Assembly (NCBI RefSeq): GCF_016808095.1
Contig: NC_068970.1
Location: 51,557,630-51,621,629 of the forward strand
DNA from: Vigna angularis
Lineage: Eukaryota > Streptophyta > Magnoliopsida > Fabales > Fabaceae
DNA length: 64,000 nucleotides
Direction: 5' to 3'
Below the pieces are notes generated by a model. That model was not told the origin of the DNA and ran no database searches. It worked only from the letters and a program-made list of their open reading frames with translations. A program made the translations under genes and the position numbers. Below, in pieces: positions 59,858 to 64,000 of this stretch (within the stretch, counting starts at the first letter, position 1; every line of letters begins with the position of its first letter).

Positions 59858-60620
59858 GTCGGCTCTTCCAAGGGTCAAACGTCAAATGGTCTGTATACAG
59901 AATCGAAAAATCACTATTTTATTACCTTTAGACGTCAAATTCTCTGCAAAATCAGATTTGAAAGGTCACTTTTTCAAACATTAAATGTCGCACATAACGT
60001 CAATACACAATAAACGTCGGATTTCCTTCCCCGAACGTCAATAAGCTGCAAAAATACCCCAAAGTAATGTCAAAATGGATTTTTTAGCAATTAGACATCG
60101 GTGATGGAGGGGGCTGACCTTAAATGCCCTTTTAAACTCCAAAAACTCAGAATGCGAGCCTCACTTTCTTTCGTGTTTTTGTTTGGGTTTTTGTTTCGTT
60201 CGTGTTCAGAATTGCTGCTACAAGGTATGTTTGATTGATTTTCTTCGAGTTAATTTATTTTGCACCGATTAACTTTAGTGTGCACTGATTAACTTTAGTT
60301 TGCACCGATTAAATTTTATTTGCATCAATTAATTTTGGCTTATGATACAATTTTGTGCACGAGTTCACAGATCTTGACGGTTGAGTGATCATTTTGCATT
60401 GTTTGAAGCTCATAGTATATGCAATTTGTTGATGTGCTGGAATCGTTTTTCTGTATTTCAGGTGTGGTAATATTGTAATTTCTTAAGAAAAAGAAATGGA
60501 TGTCGATTAGGAGGAGTCCGACATCAAATTGATGTTCGGAGAAGGGGATCCAACGTCAAAATTGACGTCTCTCAATAAGACGTCGTATCTAGATTGGACG
60601 TGGAATGTCGAAAATAACAT
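59858..60620. repeat. cluster of ACGTC/GACGT words, possible transposon subterminal region
   Basis: About fifteen AACGTC, GACGTC, AATGTCG or GACATC words fall in two blocks (59858-60115 and 60500-60615) around a leader-like stretch. Repeated short words of this kind are typical of CACTA-transposon subterminal regions, but no CACTA end or transposase was seen here. Confidence 0.4.
60262..60341 (+). repeat. four copies of a 20-bp unit
   Basis: GCACCGATTAACTTTAGTGT and three variants follow at 20-bp steps, increasingly diverged to the right. Confidence 0.88.
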
Positions 60621-61139
60621 ACGGTAAAGTGATTCATTCCAAAAAAATTATGAACCATTCATCCCATGTGTTTCATTTTTAATTATAATGTGAACATAGT
60701 AGGCTGAAATCTTAAGTTGAAGATAGTAATGTGTGCTACTTTAGCTGAGAGTGATGATGAGTGGGGCGTGGGACATAATGCGTGACGTGCGTGAGTAGTG
60801 GAAGTTTTAGGTGTGATAAATTATGCATTGATAAATAATTAATGACTAATAAAATTTTTTTAATTGAGTAATTTTTAAATTTTTTTTGAAACAGAAAAAG
60901 GAAAGTGTATCTGAATTGATAATTGAGAATAACATAAACTTGTATTTGATATTCTACCTATAAATCATCTTAGGTTTCTCTTCTTATGGAAATAAAAGAA
61001 AGAAAACATGAATAATTTTAATTACATTTTCTTAAATTTCAATATTTTAATTTAGTCTCTCAATAATTTAAAATATTATTTATAATCGTTATATATGTCT
61101 TTAACCACAATTAGTTATTAGCTAATAAAATATAATAAT

Positions 61140-61183
<44 letters not shown>

Positions 61184-61721
61184 GTCCAATTTGCTAATAA
61201 AATGAAAATAGGGCTGTTACAAACATTCTCAAACAGTATAGAACATGTACACTTTTGTCTTATAGAGGGTTTTTCCCTGTTTATCACGGTTATCATGCAA
61301 AAAATAAACAAATTAGCTTTTCCATCTTGGGATAGAAAGAGAATCTTTTGTTTCATTATGATTAAAAATGATATTGATTATTCAGGAATGCTTGAATAGG
61401 TTATATTATAGTTATCGTTTTAAAAAAGCTTAATAACGTGCACCTTCAAACACGTTTTGAATTTGAGTGGTCCCATCCTCCAATAAAAGTCGGAAAATAT
61501 GGCCCAGCTTCATTAGTTCTGTTGTTTGTATCTCTCTATAGCCATGGCCCCTTCACATAAACTCTACAGTGAATTTCCAAATAACACACTGTACATTATA
61601 TCATATTACCGTAAAGTATGGAAACGCACTGATTAACATCTTCACTCCTCACACTATAAATGTACCAAATTATAGTGATACATCTCACAAGTGTCTCTCT
61701 ATCTATCTATGTTTTTTGGTC
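60621..61721. other. upstream region of the terpene synthase gene
   Basis: AT-rich DNA with a (TA)n tract at 61143-61180. 61500-61720 should hold the promoter and leader of the terpene synthase; I could not choose a TATA box with confidence. Confidence 0.5.
61143..61180. repeat. (TA)n microsatellite, 38 bp
   Basis: Uninterrupted TA run. Confidence 0.95.
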
Positions 61722-64000
61722 ATGGCACTGCATTTCGAGTCCTGCATTTTTTCTTCCAAACCTCAAATTGTTGCACCAAACTCTCAACTTTCTGGATATC
61801 ACAACCCTGCCAAACCTGATGCTCTTCACTTAGCCAACAAATGGAACTTTGTTCAAGAGGAAAGCTCTAACACACAACTATATAAAACGGTACGTAGATC
61901 AAACTTTAGATTATTTTTAATTAGATTATTTTTAATCTTCTTCGTCGAACCTGAAAATGATAACCAGATCGATCACACACACACACAAAAAAAAAAAACA
62001 CAATCATATATATTCCATGCATGAAGGGTTGAAGTGATTATGTCGTTTCCATGGCAGGGAAATCTGAGCACGAATCTCTCGGAGAAAGTGGAGGTGGTGA
62101 AGAATGAAGTTTGGAAAACTGTGGATGAAAGCTCATTCGAAGGTTTGTGCATGATTGATGTAATGCAGCGCTTAAATATTGATTACCACTTCCAAGACGA
62201 AATTGAAACATTCCTAGAGAAGCAATATGCGAAGTACAGTAGTGTTGGGAGTGGTTATGGTAACCATATTCATGAGATTGCACTTCGATTCAGGCTATTC
62301 AGACAACATGGTTACTTTGAGCCCGCAGGTTGGTTCCACTTACCTTTATATTTCCACCTGTCTGCATGTTCATCCACTCATTCCTATACTCCACTTACAC
62401 TTATATGCTAAAACCCACATACACGTCCGCCAAGAAATTATTACCTATGTACTGATATTTAAAGAAACAATCATCATAGTTTGATAAACATTCCTAACTA
62501 CACTTACATTTATTTTTTTATTTTTTTAGTTTCTTCTTTCTAAAAAAATAAAAAAAAATATTTCTTTATAACTATTTTATTTTTATATTATATGCTAAAT
62601 AAATGTAAAAATATGTCATTTTATTATACCTTTAAACAAAATTTTTCTGAGTCCTAAAGATTTTGAAACTAACACACTCAGACTAATAAATGAGAAAATT
62701 TTCTAATCCTGCAAAACCAAGGGCACAGTTTTTATTCATTCATTTATTTATTTTCTTCTTTCTCTTCCATGCTGCTGAAGCAAACATGGTTGCTTCCCTT
62801 TTGGTATTATTTGAAGGCTAAAATGTTTGTTTATTGGAAACTTCACAGAGGTGTTTGAAAAGTTGACCAACAAGGAGAGAGAAATCAGGCCAGAACTTAG
62901 TGAAAATATAAAGGGGATGGTAGACATATATGAAGCTTCACAGTTAGCCGTAGCAGGGGAAGATATACTTGCTGAAGCAGAAATATTTAGTGGCAAGGTC
63001 CTAAAGGAAAAGGTAGATTGCATCGACAGTCACGGAGATCAGTTTGTAAAGAGAACCTTAGAACACCCTTTTCACAAAAGCTTGCCCTTGTTTACCGCTA
63101 GAAAGTTCTTGGGTGATTTCCATGACAAGAATCTATGGCTAAGTTCCTTTCGAGAGATTGCAAAAATGGATTTCAGTTTGCTACAGTTCTCGTACCATCG
63201 TGAGATTGGTCAAATTACGAAGTATGATGGATGTTTAATTCAATTATTGAACTAAGCTATCTTGTTATGATGATCAGTCCTTACAGTTCAATCATTTTTG
63301 CAGATGGTGGACCGAGCTTGGTTTAGCCAACGAGTTAGTGTATGCGAGAAACCAACCCCTTAAATGGTACATTTGGTCTTTGGCATGCTTCTCGGATCGT
63401 AGTTTCTCCGAGGAAAGGATTGAGCTCACAAAACCAATATCTTTGATATACATAATAGATGACATTTTCGATGTTTATGGGACTCTGGATGAGTTAACTC
63501 TGTTCACAGAAGCTGTTTGCAGGTGGGTAAATGAAACAACTTATTCACTATAAAAGTTTTCACAGATCAAATTACAGACAAAGATTAATAAAAAACAATG
63601 CAGATGGGATATTACAGCCGTTGAACAACTTCCAGATTACATGAAGACGTGTTTCAGTGTCCTCTATAATCTCACAAACGAAATCAGCTCCAAGGTCTAT
63701 CAGAAGCACGGCTGGAATCCCATACACTCACTACAAAATGCGGTAAAAGAATACCCACATATGGATTATTTTTATATTCAACAGTAAAGACTTAGTTGAA
63801 AAAGATTTATGTGAGCTTTTTTTCCTCGAACTTATAAGCATTTACACAGAAAATAGACGATGGAGATTTTTGGTCACGCATGTGCAAGAAATTTGGTTTA
63901 TATCTATATATTGAGAATTTTATGAGAATTGAACCTTTACATCTTGATATTCATATGGAATGTAAAAGAGATGGTGATTTTTGTGCAGTGGAAGAGATTG
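61722..64000 (+). CDS. terpene synthase, probably TPS-g class, partial at the right edge
   Basis: Exons: 61722-61889, 62058-62328, 62849-63221, 63304-63522, 63604-63742, and 63989 onward (WKRL, cut by the edge). GT-AG and phases agree; 394 codons are visible. The N-terminal alpha/beta-barrel part includes [19 protein letters not shown] and [15 protein letters not shown]. The catalytic alpha domain has [17 protein letters not shown] with the Mg2+-binding DDxxD motif at residues 323-327; the NSE/DTE motif would lie beyond the window. The N-terminus lacks the RRx8W motif of cyclising monoterpene synthases, and the position of the usual RDR motif reads differently ([18 protein letters not shown]). 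Both fit the TPS-g clade, which makes acyclic alcohols such as linalool or nerolidol from GPP or FPP; the product cannot be told from sequence. ATG 61722 is chosen as the one followed by [15 protein letters not shown]; an upstream in-frame ATG at 61569 is less likely. Plastid targeting is doubtful with this short leader. Confidence 0.88.

Noticed and set aside
63843..63988. Possible terpene synthase exon around 63850
   Set aside because: Translations there contain a stop and do not resemble the family; the next exon fits at 63989 (WKRL) in the right phase.
1..64000. tRNA or rRNA genes
   Set aside because: No cloverleaf-like sequence with conserved A and B boxes and no rRNA core sequence was noticed on reading; a covariance-model scan would be needed to be certain.

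Overview
The window is plant nuclear DNA, most likely from a phaseoloid legume (Vigna, Phaseolus or a relative). The evidence is AT-rich intergenic DNA with long (TA)n tracts, GT-AG introns, plant-type genes, and Ty1/copia, Ty3/gypsy and Mutator-type elements. The legume placement is an impression from the repeats (TAATCGATTA-rich copia LTR, plant-transposon-protein domain), not a proof. Exon models were built by hand from ORFs, splice signals and phase; each complete model closes in frame.

Genes, left to right. 5207-9691 (-): a CRLK-type calcium/calmodulin-regulated receptor-like kinase, 7 coding exons, 425 aa. 26336-29059 (-): HSCB, the J-domain co-chaperone of Fe-S cluster assembly, 6 exons, 266 aa. 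36724-41203 (+): a conserved Arg/Ser-rich plant protein of uncertain function, 6 exons, 626 aa. 45667-50747 (+): a FYVE-finger protein with nine repeated helical hairpins, 3 exons, 1286 aa. 61722-64000 (+): a terpene synthase, probably TPS-g class, cut by the right edge in exon 6. A decayed, intron-bearing fragment of an RPAP2 homologue (23750-24881, -) lies just downstream of HSCB.

Mobile DNA fills much of the rest. 1-2038 (-): 5' half of a copia element with one nonsense codon. 10205-14711 (+): a complete, very young copia element with 5-bp target duplications and unusual TA...CA LTR ends, placed in what looks like the 5' leader intron of the kinase gene. 18911-20553 and 57437-59748: Mutator-like elements with 9-bp target duplications that carry gene fragments (Pack-MULEs); the second holds a broken piece of a LEA_2-type membrane protein gene. 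31671-33333: a probable gypsy-type LTR with internal tandem repeats. 33352-35248 (-): a copia-type LTR beside a 'putative plant transposon protein' pseudogene. 43732-45407: an old inverted-repeat element with a Mutator-type element (44175-45068) nested in it, which itself holds a 180-bp hairpin. 51714-55929 (-): a complete but non-coding LTR element (LARD-like) whose interior is made of GC-rich minisatellites.

The host genes are not an operon or pathway; they are independent housekeeping, signalling and specialised-metabolism genes. The most notable content is the element biology: gene capture, LTR-edge duplication, a duplicated TATA box in an LTR, and stop-codon decay without frameshifts.
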